A stretch of 8,038 nucleotides of DNA, from positions 1 to 8,038 of the forward strand of contig JBDSEA010000124.1 of the NCBI GenBank assembly GCA_039920305.1, read 5' to 3'. Under the pieces are notes generated by a model that had not been told where the DNA came from, searched no databases, and worked only from the letters and a program-made list of their open reading frames with translations. The translations under genes and the position numbers were made by a program. Each line of letters starts with the position of its first letter. Position 1 is the first letter of the stretch. The DNA is from DASRAJ01 sp039920305 (lineage in GTDB: Bacteria; Bacteroidota; Bacteroidia; Chitinophagales; UBA10324). Shown here in pieces: positions 1-6,570 of this stretch.

Positions 1-1
1 T

Positions 2-1654
2 TTTGAAGCTACAACTGTAATTCTCACATTAATTCTGTTAGGGCAACTTTTAGAAGCGAGAGCGCACAGTAAAACCAGTGGCGCAATAAAAGAACTATTA
101 AAATTAGTTCCTGCCGAAGCTGTTTTAGTGAGTAACGGAGAGGAAAAAATAATTCCAATTGAGGAAATAAAAAAAGGAAACCTGTTGCGGATTAAGCCCG
201 GTGGAAAAATCCCTGTTGATGGAAAAATAACCGAAGGTGAGGGAAGCATTGATGAATCTATGATAACAGGTGAACCTATCCCCGTTGACAAAAATGTGGA
301 TGATAAAGTAACATCAGGAACTATCAACACAAATCAATCTTTTGTAATGATAGCTGAAAAAGTTGGCTCTGAAACTTTGCTTTCACAAATAATAAAAATG
401 GTTAACGATGCCAGTCGTTCAAAAGCACCTATTCAAAAATTAGTCGATATAATATCCAAATATTTTGTGCCTGCTGTTGTTCTGGTTTCTGTGCTCACGT
501 TTATCATTTGGGTAATAGTTGGACCCGAACCGAAATATGTTTACGCCTTTGTAAATGCAATCGCTGTTTTGATTATCGCCTGTCCGTGTGCTTTGGGGTT
601 AGCAACTCCAATGTCAATAATGGTCGGAGTCGGACGAGGGGCGCAAATGGGTGTTTTAATAAAAAATGCAGAAGCTCTTGAACACATGAATAAAATTGAC
701 ACGCTAATCATTGACAAGACAGGAACGATTACAGAGGGAAAACCTTCTGTGGAAAAAGTTGTAGCGGAAGCTGAGTCTAATGTAGCTGATTTATTACAAA
801 AGATTGTTTCGCTGAATAAATACAGTGAACATCCATTAGCGCAGGCAGTTGTAAAATATGGCAAAGAGAGAAAAGTATTCTTTTCAGATGTAAAAGATTT
901 TCAGGCTGTCGGAGGTAAAGGTGTTACAGGTACTGTGGATGGAAAAAATGTGGCATTGGGAAATAAAAAATTAATGGAACAAACTAACACCACAATACCC
1001 GAAACTATTACTTCAAAAGTTTTAGAGGAACAGAAATCAGGTAAAACGGTATCTTATATTTCAGTTGATGGAATAGTTTCAGGCTACATTACCATCACCG
1101 ATAAAATAAAAGCTACAAGCAAAGAAGCAATTGAAACTCTTTTGAAAAATAAGGTAGAAGTCATTATGCTGACTGGAGATAATGCGAACACTGCCAAAGC
1201 AGTTGCCGATGAATTAAAGCTTACAGCTTTCAAGGCGGAGTTTCTGCCTGAAGATAAATTAAACGAGATAAAACGCTTGCAGGCAGAAGGAAAAAAAGTT
1301 GCAATGGCGGGCGATGGAATTAACGATTCTCCCGCTTTAGCCCAGGCAGATGTGGGAATTGCAATGGGAACAGGCACAGATGTAGCCATCGAAAGTGCAG
1401 AAATTACCTTGGTAAAAGGCGATTTGCAGGGAATCGTAAAAGCAAAAGAGTTAAGTAAGGAGGTGATGAAAAATATACACCAGAACCTAATTTTCGCTTT
1501 TATCTATAATGTGCTGGGAGTTCCGGTTGCCGCAGGTGTTCTTTTCCCTTTTTTCGGAATTTTACTTTCACCGATGATAGGCGCGGCAGCAATGAGTTTA
1601 AGTTCTGTATCTGTAATTGGAAATTCATTAAGGTTAAAAAATATAAAATTGTAA
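2..1654 (+). CDS. copA: Copper-exporting P1B-type ATPase (CopA-like), 5' truncated by window edge
   Basis: Inner-membrane ATPase that uses ATP to export Cu+ (possibly Ag+) from the cytoplasm. The reading frame is open from base 2, so the 550 visible residues are the C-terminal part; any N-terminal metal-binding (HMA) domains and the first helices lie outside the window. Visible in order: a helix ending in LGQLLEARA; the actuator loop with the TGE motif (near 260-275); the membrane metal-site motif CPC (581-589); the phosphorylation motif DKTGT (Asp codon 713-715); the SEHP motif of the nucleotide domain (near 824-835); a Gly-rich AVGGKGVTG; MLTGDN; and GDGINDSPALAQADVGIAMG (near 1309). The last two helices carry YN and MSLSS, matching the Cu+ subclass P1B-1 signature (known from the family), so copper is favoured over Zn/Cd. 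Two adaptor lipoproteins for metal efflux follow on the same strand, which supports a metal-resistance role. No frameshift is seen, and it ends at TAA 1652-1654. Confidence 0.93.
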   Translation, partial: FEATTVILTLILLGQLLEARAHSKTSGAIKELLKLVPAEAVLVSNGEEKIIPIEEIKKGNLLRIKPGGKIPVDGKITEGEGSIDESMITGEPIPVDKNVDDKVTSGTINTNQSFVMIAEKVGSETLLSQIIKMVNDASRSKAPIQKLVDIISKYFVPAVVLVSVLTFIIWVIVGPEPKYVYAFVNAIAVLIIACPCALGLATPMSIMVGVGRGAQMGVLIKNAEALEHMNKIDTLIIDKTGTITEGKPSVEKVVAEAESNVADLLQKIVSLNKYSEHPLAQAVVKYGKERKVFFSDVKDFQAVGGKGVTGTVDGKNVALGNKKLMEQTNTTIPETITSKVLEEQKSGKTVSYISVDGIVSGYITITDKIKATSKEAIETLLKNKVEVIMLTGDNANTAKAVADELKLTAFKAEFLPEDKLNEIKRLQAEGKKVAMAGDGINDSPALAQADVGIAMGTGTDVAIESAEITLVKGDLQGIVKAKELSKEVMKNIHQNLIFAFIYNVLGVPVAAGVLFPFFGILLSPMIGAAAMSLSSVSVIGNSLRLKNIKL

Positions 1655-1664
1655 GTTCAGGTAA

Positions 1665-1777
1665 AAAATAGAAAAATCAATCTGGCTTTCATCGATTCCT
1701 CCTGTAATCACAATTGCACTTGCAGTAGTACAGCAGCAGTTTTATTTATAATTACAGGTTTAATTTTTCATCAATAA
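1665..1777 (+). pseudogene. Possible decayed N-terminus of an NhaC-like Na+/H+ antiporter
   Basis: This spacer reads as a short membrane-protein start with no start codon. From 1665 one frame gives KIEKSIWLSSIPPVITIALA and then VVQQQFYL before a stop at 1749-1751. The codon before GAA is ATA (1668-1670) where an ATG would fit. In the +2 frame the sequence continues as VLFIITGLIFHQ with a stop at 1775-1777. From memory of the family, NhaC-type antiporters begin much like this: W-[LI]-S-L-I-P-P, a hydrophobic stretch ending near L-A, then V-x-x-S-L-F-x-G-[IL]-F-x-G. The two frames together would match that layout with a lost start and a frameshift. It could also be chance coding-like sequence in a spacer. 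Identification is inference from a short stretch. Confidence 0.25.
1701..1758. repeat. Inverted repeat in spacer after the ATPase gene
   Basis: CCTGTAAT (1701-1708) and ATTACAGG (1751-1758) are perfect 8-nt inverted copies separated by 42 nt, with weaker matching extending inward (CACAA against TTATA). The loop is long and no T-run follows, so this is not a typical terminator. It overlaps the suspected antiporter relic and may be coincidental. Confidence 0.3.
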
Positions 1778-1858
1778 CGATATAAAAATTGGAAACAAAA
1801 CGGAAATTTTGGATTCATGAGCACTAAAGCAAGGAGAAATGACAAATCAGAGGTTGAT

Positions 1859-3061
1859 ATGAAAACACAAGTGAAAAAATATAAAGAAGATTCAATGCAG
1901 CCTGGAGAACCAATTTCTCCCATTCAAATAATTTTTTTCTTAGCGCTCATTATCGCAATGGCTACGCTATCGTCATGTAATTTCAAGAAGGATCAGCAAA
2001 TGAGTGGAATGCAAAAAGATAAAATGACTGATTCAATGAAAGGTTCATCAAGTGAATATCTGAATGACCTGAACATTCCTTTCGACAAGCATGAAATAAT
2101 TTCCTCTCTTCCAGCAATTCATCCCGGGAAAAAAACTATTTCACAAAACACAACCGCTGAAGGGGTGATTGCTTACGATACAAGACAGGAGAGAAACATT
2201 GCTTCACGCTTCAGCGGTCGCATTGAAAAGCTTTATGTGAAATATATGTATCAACCTGTGAAACAAGATGAATTGCTCATGGAGATTTACAGTCCTGAAA
2301 TGATAACCGATCAGGAGAATTTGATTTTTCTTATCAGCGATTCATCGTCCGATCAGAATTTGATTGCCGCATCAAAAAGAAAACTCTTACTCCTCGACAT
2401 GAGGGAAAAGGATATTGAGCAGGTAATCAAATCGCGGGAGTCGATGAATCGCTTACCGGTCTACAGTCCGTATGAAGGACACATTCATGAAGCCACAATA
2501 ATGAATGGCGCTTCTGAAATGAATGCATCCAGCATGAGTGAGCTTTCAATTAAAGAAGGAATGTATGTTCAGAAAGGGCAAACGATTTTCAACTTGCTCA
2601 ATCCGCACATGGTATGGGCAGTGCTGAAAATTTATGCTGATGATGCAGCGAAAATAAAATTGCATCAAAAGGTGCAACTCGCTATTGAGGGTACGCAGAA
2701 AACTATTAATGGACAGATTGATTTCATTGAGCCATTCTTCGAACCAAATTCAAAAACACTTACTGCACGAGTTTATCTCGACAATAAGCATCATGCTTTG
2801 AAAGTAGGCATGTTTGTAAAAGCTACCATTAAAAGTGATTCGCTTTCGGGAGTATGGATTCCGAGAATTGCGATGCTCGATCTTGGCAAACAAAAAATTG
2901 TTTGGCGCAAAAAGGAGAATGTTTATGAAGCACATGAAATAAAAACAGGTATTGTATCGGGAGATTTAGTTCAGGTGATGGAGGGTTTGAGTGATTCAGA
3001 TGAGATCGCTTCTAACGCACAGTACATAGCTGACAGTGAAAGTCTTATAAAAAGTGAATAG
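1859..3061 (+). CDS. cusB: CusB/HlyD-family efflux RND periplasmic adaptor, lipoprotein (first copy)
   Basis: Membrane-fusion protein that would link an inner-membrane RND pump to an outer-membrane channel for export of Cu/Ag or other heavy metals. The chosen ATG 1859 has AGAGG at 1849-1853, 5 nt upstream; an in-frame ATG at 1817 would add 14 residues (STKARRNDKSEVD-type, very polar) and one at 1892 would remove 11. From the 1817 start numbering: hydrophobic segment 37-50, lipobox LSSC with Cys54, then a Met-rich stretch with four Met in 62-74, typical of periplasmic copper proteins. The barrel-sandwich half around 128-160 (SGRIEKLYV...YSPEM) is followed by a helical hairpin (about 163-210), the second half 214-260, a beta-barrel domain (266-340) and a membrane-proximal domain to the end. 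Length is normal for the family. No pump or outer-membrane channel gene is adjacent; the next gene is a second adaptor. The family call is firm, the substrate is inferred. Confidence 0.88.
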   Translation: MKTQVKKYKEDSMQPGEPISPIQIIFFLALIIAMATLSSCNFKKDQQMSGMQKDKMTDSMKGSSSEYLNDLNIPFDKHEIISSLPAIHPGKKTISQNTTAEGVIAYDTRQERNIASRFSGRIEKLYVKYMYQPVKQDELLMEIYSPEMITDQENLIFLISDSSSDQNLIAASKRKLLLLDMREKDIEQVIKSRESMNRLPVYSPYEGHIHEATIMNGASEMNASSMSELSIKEGMYVQKGQTIFNLLNPHMVWAVLKIYADDAAKIKLHQKVQLAIEGTQKTINGQIDFIEPFFEPNSKTLTARVYLDNKHHALKVGMFVKATIKSDSLSGVWIPRIAMLDLGKQKIVWRKKENVYEAHEIKTGIVSGDLVQVMEGLSDSDEIASNAQYIADSESLIKSE

Positions 3062-3077
3062 TAAATCAAAGGTTTTG

Positions 3078-3094
3078 CAAAGTTCAAAACTTTG
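3078..3094 (+). other. Short hairpin between the two adaptor genes
   Basis: CAAAGTT and AACTTTG form a perfect 7-bp stem with a CAA loop, starting 17 nt after the stop codon of the first adaptor gene. It is followed by GAAAAGG, not by a T-run, so it is not a convincing intrinsic terminator. It may protect or separate the two coding parts of one transcript, or belong to repeat-derived sequence in this leader. Confidence 0.35.
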
Positions 3095-3131
3095 GAAAAG
3101 GTATTCGGCAACGCAAAAAAAAATTGGGACA

Positions 3132-4451
3132 ATGAAAAAGAAATTCTCTCGCACACCTCCTAACCTCCTGAAGGCGGAACTGCTCACCGATCATGTGCGG
3201 AGTGATTCTTCCTTTAGGGAGTTAGAGGGTAAGTTGAGCATTAAGGCAGTTTTTGTTCTGCTCATTTCGCTCATCACATTTCTTTCAGTTTCCTGTAAAC
3301 AGAAAGAGAAATCGGAAGATCCAAGCGTAATCTATACCTGCTCAATGGACCCGCAAGTAGTGGAGCATCATCCCGGCAAATGCCCCATCTGTCACATGGA
3401 CTTGACAAAAGTTTCCAACGCGTCGGATAAGAATGACATCACCATTCATATCAGCGATGCACAGAAAGAGATTGCCGACATCAAGACCGAATTTGTAGAA
3501 GTGCAAACCATGAGTATGGAAATGACATTGCCCGCCGTGGTAATTGTAAATCAAAAACTCACTGACGCTATCACTTCAAAAATTCCCGGGCGAATTGATA
3601 TGCTCTATTACAGAAGTGTGGGCGAGAAGGTAGAAAAGGGATTACCGCTGTTTCAGATTTACAGTGAAGAATTACTCGGTGCTGAGAAAAATTATCTCGT
3701 TGCATTGCAGCAGCAAAACAATCAATCAGTTTTAGGTATTGATTACGGTCAGCTTGCAGATGCGGCCCGCCGCAAATTGGAATTGTGGGGCATGTCTACC
3801 AATCAGGTTTTTGAATTGAAGAGAAAGAAAACTCCTGAAAGCGTGCTCACTGTTTATGCTGATCGCTCAGGTGTTATTGCAGAATTGTCTGTAACAATGG
3901 GCGATTACGTAATGGAAGGAGCTCCTGTTTACAAGCTTACCGATCTTTCTTCAGTGTGGATAGAAGCACAGGTGTACGCATCAGAGGCAGCATCACTTTC
4001 TGAAAATGCGAAAGTGGAAATCACATTTCCTTCCATACCTGATAAAACCACGAATGCAAGAATCAGCTTTGCAAATCCTGAGTTGCTTGACAATTCAAAA
4101 ATCGTTTTGGTGCGGATGGAAATTCCGAACACCGATCATGCACTCACTCCCGGTATGCAGGCATACATCACCTTACGCACGGCTCAAATGGATACCCTTG
4201 CCGTTCCATCGCAGGCAGTCATTCATGATCCGCAGGGTGCAACGGTATGGGTGAAGAAAAGTCCGGGTGTTTACGAGCCGCGCATGGTTGAAATTGGAAT
4301 GCAGAACAAAGCATACACGCAGATTATCAGCGGGCTTGAAGAAGGCGAGGCAGTAGTAATATCAGGCGCATACCTCTTACAGAGCGAATACATTTTTAAG
4401 AAAGGACAAGATCCGATGGCGGGAATGGACATGGGTAGTATGAAAATGTAA
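3132..4451 (+). CDS. cusB: CusB-family efflux adaptor lipoprotein with heavy-metal-binding domain (second copy)
   Basis: Second periplasmic adaptor of a metal-efflux RND system, clearly different in sequence from the preceding one. The frame is open from GTG 3054, which overlaps the previous stop region; ATG 3132 (MKKKFS) is preferred. TTG 3234, with GAGGG at 3225-3229, would give an almost ideal 20-residue lipoprotein signal (SIKAVFVLLISLITFLSVSC), so the true start is uncertain. Numbered from 3054: lipobox LSVSC with Cys81; a heavy-metal-binding domain at 94-120 (YTCSMDPQV...HHPGKCPICHMDL; Cys96, His105/106, Cys110, Cys113, His114); barrel-sandwich halves near 174-206 and 263-296; a helical hairpin between them; beta-barrel 300-375; membrane-proximal domain to about 445; and a Met-rich tail (DPMAGMDMGSMKM) likely to bind Cu. 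The HMBD is known to occur in CusB-like adaptors. A palindromic repeat sits in frame before the signal helix. Family call firm, metal inferred. Confidence 0.88.
   Translation: MKKKFSRTPPNLLKAELLTDHVRSDSSFRELEGKLSIKAVFVLLISLITFLSVSCKQKEKSEDPSVIYTCSMDPQVVEHHPGKCPICHMDLTKVSNASDKNDITIHISDAQKEIADIKTEFVEVQTMSMEMTLPAVVIVNQKLTDAITSKIPGRIDMLYYRSVGEKVEKGLPLFQIYSEELLGAEKNYLVALQQQNNQSVLGIDYGQLADAARRKLELWGMSTNQVFELKRKKTPESVLTVYADRSGVIAELSVTMGDYVMEGAPVYKLTDLSSVWIEAQVYASEAASLSENAKVEITFPSIPDKTTNARISFANPELLDNSKIVLVRMEIPNTDHALTPGMQAYITLRTAQMDTLAVPSQAVIHDPQGATVWVKKSPGVYEPRMVEIGMQNKAYTQIISGLEEGEAVVISGAYLLQSEYIFKKGQDPMAGMDMGSMKM
3155..3230. repeat. Imperfect palindromic repeat inside the adaptor leader
   Basis: Left arm 3155-3174 (ACCTCCTAACCTCCTGAAGG) and right arm 3211-3230 are inverted copies: 15 of 20 positions pair exactly and three more are G-T pairs, giving a strong RNA hairpin with a loop of about 36 nt. 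The loop holds a further weak dyad (TCAC at 3184-3187 with GTGA at 3202-3205). The pattern of CCTCC-type and AGGG-AGTTAG-AGGG-type arms resembles dispersed repeats I recall from Bacteroidota genomes. Here it is translated in frame as TPPNLLKAELL...DSSFRELEG and sits just upstream of the lipoprotein signal helix. The structure is directly seen; the family assignment is from memory. Confidence 0.6.
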
Positions 4452-4594
4452 TTGATGGGAAAATCCCATTTCTGAGATTCAGTGCAGATTGGTACCCAAT
4501 TCCAGAAAGATGATTGCCGGATAATTGATACCGGTGGCACTAAGCCAACCCAACCCTTTGGATGTCGCAACGTCTTTTAAATGTGCATGGCAAG
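4452..4594 (+). promoter_or_regulatory. Leader and probable promoter region of the sigma-factor operon
   Basis: This 143-nt gap separates the metal genes from the sigma-factor unit and should carry its promoter. Besides the hairpin at 4455-4469 it holds ATTGG-TAC-CCAAT (4488-4500), a short perfect dyad, and a second dyad region (4515-4539) where CCGGATA faces TACCGG with one bulged base. CTTTG at 4556-4560 partly fits the TTTG end of the Bacteroidota -7 element (TAnnTTTG), but the TA is missing and no well-spaced -33 TTTG is seen. No promoter can be named with confidence. Confidence 0.25.
4455..4469 (+). terminator. Hairpin after the metal-efflux genes, possible terminator
   Basis: ATGGGA and TCCCAT make a perfect 6-bp stem with an AAA loop, starting 4 nt after the stop codon (4449-4451). 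Only TT follows, so it is weak as an intrinsic terminator, but its position marks the end of the metal-efflux block and the start of the sigma-factor unit. Confidence 0.3.
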
Positions 4595-5194
4595 ATGTTT
4601 AACATACTTGATAATGAAGGTTTGATTGAACAATGCAAAAAGCAAAACCGCAATGCACAGAAAATATTATACGATCAACACTTTAATAGGATGATGGCAA
4701 TTTGTATGCGATATCTGAGAAATGAGGAAGATGCTTCCGAAGTATTAAACAATGCCTTTCTGAAAGTGTTTTCGAAAATTAGTCAGTACAAATCCGAAGG
4801 TAGTCTGGAGGGTTGGGTCAAAAGAATAGTTATCAACTGCTCAATTGACTTTGTACGGAGCAATAAAACATACCGGGAGAAATTCCTCCATACCAATGAG
4901 TTTGCATTGTATGTCCCGCCGGATGCTGACGATCCGGCACAGGAAGTATTTCCACTCGATATGATGAATCTTAGCACCGGTCAAATATTTGAAATGGTGA
5001 AGGAGCTGCCACCTGCTACACGGGTTGTTTTTAATCTTTATGTGATTGATCAGTTTACACACAGGCAGATTGCCCGGAATCTCAAAATCAGTGAAGGAAC
5101 ATCCAAGTGGCATCTGAGCAATGCAAGAAAAATGCTGAAGCAAAAAATTAACCAGGGAATCAAAACAAAAAATACTGAATCAAGCCATGGCTGA
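4595..5194 (+). CDS. ECF-type RNA polymerase sigma factor
   Basis: Directs RNA polymerase to its own set of promoters in response to an envelope signal. ATG 4595 (MFNILDNEGLIEQC) is preferred because homologues tend to begin this way; ATG 4562 would add 11 residues. Numbered from 4562: sigma region 2 spans about 34-103 (LYDQHFNRMMAICMRYL, then NEEDASEVLNNAFLKVF and GWVKRIVINCSIDFVRSNK). A variable linker follows (104-135), then region 4 at about 140-197, with ELPPATRVVFNLYVIDQFTHRQIA and the helix-turn-helix recognition part SEGTSKWHLSNARKML. There is no region 1.1 or 3, and about 200 residues is the normal ECF length. Its last codons overlap the start of the downstream membrane protein by 8 nt, so the two are probably translationally coupled, as expected for a sigma factor and its anti-sigma. 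Target genes cannot be read from this window, although self-regulation is common. Confidence 0.92.
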   Translation: MFNILDNEGLIEQCKKQNRNAQKILYDQHFNRMMAICMRYLRNEEDASEVLNNAFLKVFSKISQYKSEGSLEGWVKRIVINCSIDFVRSNKTYREKFLHTNEFALYVPPDADDPAQEVFPLDMMNLSTGQIFEMVKELPPATRVVFNLYVIDQFTHRQIARNLKISEGTSKWHLSNARKMLKQKINQGIKTKNTESSHG

Positions 5195-6566
5195 TAAACT
5201 TCCGGATCTTGATAATTTTTTCAGAGAAAATATTTCTGATTACGAACTCTATAGTAAGAAAGGTAACTGGGAAATGCTCAACAATTTGCTTGATGATCAG
5301 AATAGGAAAAAGAAAAGAACATATATTTTGTTTTTTCTCATTTCATTCCTGCTCCTTTTTACAGGAGGATTGGTTATTGTATTTCCTTCGGGAGAAAAGA
5401 AACAAAGCGCCAATGCAATCAAAGAAACAAGCGTGGATATCATACAGTCACCCTCAGAAACTCCTGCTGAACATGCAATAGTGGATTCATCTGCAGGAGC
5501 ATTTCAACCAGATAACAATGAAAAGAATCATGCTGCTGAAAATAAATTTCAGAAGCTAAGTAATGATCATGATTTTTACCCGGAGAAAAAAAGAAATCAT
5601 AATCCAGGACTTATTCAGCATCCAGTCAGGGCGAATCCAGCAATTGCAGCCAACGGTAAGTCACCTGCGGAAATTCATCCTGAAATTGATAATCATCAGT
5701 ATAGACAAAAAGTTGTTGATTCAATCGGGCCGGTTATGACAGAATTAAAAATATCGGAGCCTGTTTCAGCAATCCATTTTGAAGCAAAGAAGATAAGTTC
5801 TGAAATAACAATGGATACAGCGTACGATATCAGTAAGAATTCAAGGGCTTATGATTCAATTACTACAAAACCAGACAGCAGTGCTGCAATGAAAATACCG
5901 GAGAACAATAAATCCGCTTCTGATACCTCTCTATTAAAACCAGTTATCACACTGAAAACAAGATTTTTAAACCTTAATTTTTACGCAGGCTTAAATAGCT
6001 ACAGCACTTCAAGTGGATCATTGAAAAAAGAGCAAAATATTGCTCCATTAATTGGCCTGGAGCTTATGCTTTCATTTAATTCGAAATTTGCTGTTGGCCT
6101 GGGAGCCATTTATTCACCACAGGGTGGGTATCATCTTACCGATAGCGCGAGAGAAGTATCATATTTTCTTAACAAGAATATTTCTGAGCAAACAATTCAA
6201 ATACACCGGCTGCACCAGGTTTATTTTCCGCTTACGCTTTATTATTCTATTGCAGCAAGGCATTCAGCTTCAGGTGGTGTTCAATTGAGTTATCTCGTAA
6301 ACACAATCGGAGACTTTACTGAATTGAATATAGTTTCCGAAAGCACAACCCAAATGCAAAAAAATAATGTTAGCGGTTATATGGATGGTATCAATTCAAC
6401 CAATGTTTCTGTTTCACTGGGTTATAAATTTTCGCCGGCCAAACGATTGGATCTTTGTGCAAGGGCTACACGTGAACTATCACCTTCGTACGATAGTGAA
6501 TATTTTAATGGTGTGGCCGCAAATCCTGCCTGGTCCTTTCAAACATTTTTAATCGCAAGATTTTAA
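5187..6566 (+). CDS. Putative dual-membrane-spanning anti-sigma factor with C-terminal outer-membrane beta-barrel (Dma-like)
   Basis: Likely controls the sigma factor encoded just upstream by holding it at the membrane. Layout over 459 residues: a cytoplasmic head 1-45 (LDNFFRENISDYELYSKKG, Trp28, then a basic RKKKR stop), which resembles the short sigma-binding start of Bacteroidota anti-sigma proteins; one transmembrane helix 47-66 (ILFFLISFLLLFTGGLVIVF); a long linker 68-255 rich in Ser, Asn, Lys, Glu and Pro and probably disordered; and a C-terminal region 256-459 of alternating strands (FLNLNFYAGLN, LELMLSFNSKFAVGLGAIYS, VYFPLTLYYSIAA, VSVSLGYKFS) ending in Phe, as outer-membrane beta-barrels do. 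One polypeptide would thus cross both membranes. This is the architecture of the Dma anti-sigma factors (with Das sigma factors) known from Bacteroides. ATG 5187 overlaps the sigma gene by 8 nt. Sigma binding is inferred from position and layout. It could alternatively be a barrel protein with an unusual signal anchor. Confidence 0.8.
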   Translation: MADKLPDLDNFFRENISDYELYSKKGNWEMLNNLLDDQNRKKKRTYILFFLISFLLLFTGGLVIVFPSGEKKQSANAIKETSVDIIQSPSETPAEHAIVDSSAGAFQPDNNEKNHAAENKFQKLSNDHDFYPEKKRNHNPGLIQHPVRANPAIAANGKSPAEIHPEIDNHQYRQKVVDSIGPVMTELKISEPVSAIHFEAKKISSEITMDTAYDISKNSRAYDSITTKPDSSAAMKIPENNKSASDTSLLKPVITLKTRFLNLNFYAGLNSYSTSSGSLKKEQNIAPLIGLELMLSFNSKFAVGLGAIYSPQGGYHLTDSAREVSYFLNKNISEQTIQIHRLHQVYFPLTLYYSIAARHSASGGVQLSYLVNTIGDFTELNIVSESTTQMQKNNVSGYMDGINSTNVSVSLGYKFSPAKRLDLCARATRELSPSYDSEYFNGVAANPAWSFQTFLIARF

Positions 6567-6570
6567 GGTT

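Noticed and set aside
541..864. Open frame on the minus strand inside the ATPase gene
   Set aside because: It lies fully opposite the conserved CPC and DKTGT region of the ATPase and its product has no recognisable features.
1084..1389. Minus-strand open frame opposite the GDGIND region
   Set aside because: It is a mirror of strongly conserved ATPase codons with no independent sign of coding.
3078..3094. Hairpin as a rho-independent terminator after the first adaptor
   Set aside because: No T-run follows the stem and the next gene of the same pathway starts directly downstream.
4271..4570. Minus-strand open frame across the end of the second adaptor and the spacer
   Set aside because: Mostly antisense to the Met-rich end of a well-supported gene; the product resembles no known protein and has no good start context.
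5187..6566. Frameshift fusion of a separate anti-sigma gene and a barrel gene
   Set aside because: The frame is continuous with no disruption, and the linker composition is uniform and expected for envelope-spanning proteins of this kind.
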